DNA of 64,000 bases from assembly GCA_947492575.1 (NCBI GenBank), contig CANLNK010000011.1:1-64000 (forward strand). Reading direction: 5' to 3'. The stretch's first letter is position 1. Every line of letters begins with the position of its first letter. The DNA comes from an uncultured Thalassotalea sp. (GTDB lineage: Bacteria; Pseudomonadota; Gammaproteobacteria; Enterobacterales; Alteromonadaceae). A program made the position numbers and the translations under genes. The notes under the pieces are model-generated. The model worked only from the letters and a program-made list of their open reading frames with translations, did not search any database and was not told the DNA's origin. Below, piece after piece: positions 63,628 to 64,000 of the stretch.

Positions 63628-64000
63628 ATGATTGAATTAGTTCTTATTTTTCTAAGGTTACTATCAGACTACTTTTGGGAATACAAAGCCCTAAGTCTGT
63701 TTAGTGCCGTCGCAACTTTAGTTGCGGTTACCTTCTTTTCTTTTCGAGCACTCAAACAACGTGGAGGTCTACGTTTTTACGGTAATGAACTTTTAGCTTT
63801 ATTTTTGATATCCATATTTATCTTCAATACTGCAGTCTATAGTAGCCCTGATAATATTGTTATTGTTGGCAAAATTATTGTTAGTATTTTAATGTACTTT
63901 TTAGGCTGCTATTTGTCTTCAGCAAACAATAAGCGGTTATATGTTCTCTATTACCCGGTTTTTTTGTTGGTGGTCTATTCATTCTTATCTGGTAGTGGCT
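63628..64000 (+). CDS. Polytopic membrane protein, 5' part (possible polysaccharide polymerase)
   Basis: An ATG at 63628 opens a frame that runs without stop to the window end (124 codons seen). It is strongly hydrophobic, with at least three transmembrane segments (SAVATLVAVTFFSF, LLALFLISIFIFNTAV, KIIVSILMYFLGCY, YYPVFLLVVYSFL). In this position after wzx and two transferases a Wzy-type polymerase is the best guess, but the diagnostic loop is outside the window. Confidence 0.7.
   Translation, partial: MIELVLIFLRLLSDYFWEYKALSLFSAVATLVAVTFFSFRALKQRGGLRFYGNELLALFLISIFIFNTAVYSSPDNIVIVGKIIVSILMYFLGCYLSSANNKRLYVLYYPVFLLVVYSFLSGSG

Noticed and set aside
1-64000. tRNA genes as island attachment sites
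   Set aside because: I found no cloverleaf near the island ends; the attachment site is the yicC 3' end.

Overview
The window is chromosomal DNA of moderate-to-low GC from a marine gammaproteobacterium. The NtrBC/GlnA locus with a sigma-54 promoter, the yicC/rph/pyrE/hemE/epmA/typA housekeeping set, a LapD/LapG pair, a PEP-CTERM protein next to sulfated-polysaccharide genes, and the codon usage all suggest Alteromonadales, perhaps Colwelliaceae (Thalassotalea/Colwellia-like). The genus is an inference.

Layout. 1-1618: 3' part of a 5S rRNA with its terminator, epmA, and a MerC-family membrane protein. 1726-6560: nitrogen control, with glnG (ntrC), glnL (ntrB), a DUF4124 protein and glnA, all on the minus strand; a sigma-54 promoter and several NtrC-type TGCACC sites lie upstream of glnA. 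6843-9377: typA/bipA and two very small ORFs. 9545-12925: DUF2959 lipoprotein, small membrane protein, BrkB family, pip and dtd. 12926-13436: a gap holding a candidate minus-strand small RNA. 13437-16011: hemE, pyrE, rph. 16368-21324: thioredoxin-like protein, a Tat-exported GMC oxidoreductase pair, a DM13 lipoprotein and a 2OG-Fe(II) oxygenase. 21419-22282: yicC.

22259-45343: a 23-kb integrative genomic island in the 3' end of yicC. It is bounded by two copies of the last 24 bp of yicC that differ only at synonymous third positions, with TGGTGGGCAG repeats inside both ends. It carries a P4-type tyrosine integrase, higBA, an archaeo-eukaryotic primase fused to an SF2 helicase (AEP-TOTE-like) followed by palindromic repeats, and a tightly coupled minus-strand defence operon: HTH regulator, hsdM1, DUF4062, AlbA_2 (Schlafen-like) protein, hsdM2, hsdS, hsdR and an RloC-like anticodon nuclease. 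A DUF927 ATPase, an AlpA regulator and an AAA/DUF4143 ATPase complete it. The operon has two full-length HsdM genes with one HsdS and one HsdR, two accessory proteins between them, and an anticodon nuclease at its end. This is the most unusual system in the window.

45534-51217: a porin, a PstS-like periplasmic protein and a divergent hybrid histidine kinase with two receivers, then a spermidine-synthase-like methyltransferase. 51366-54580: OmpA-family protein, O-antigen-ligase/polymerase-like protein and a small exported protein. 54785-57440: LapD and LapG, which control adhesin retention through c-di-GMP. 57650-64000: a PEP-CTERM protein, then a plus-strand polysaccharide cluster (GT2, hexapeptide acetyltransferase, sulfotransferase, flippase, GT2, and a truncated membrane protein that may be a polymerase) running off the window.
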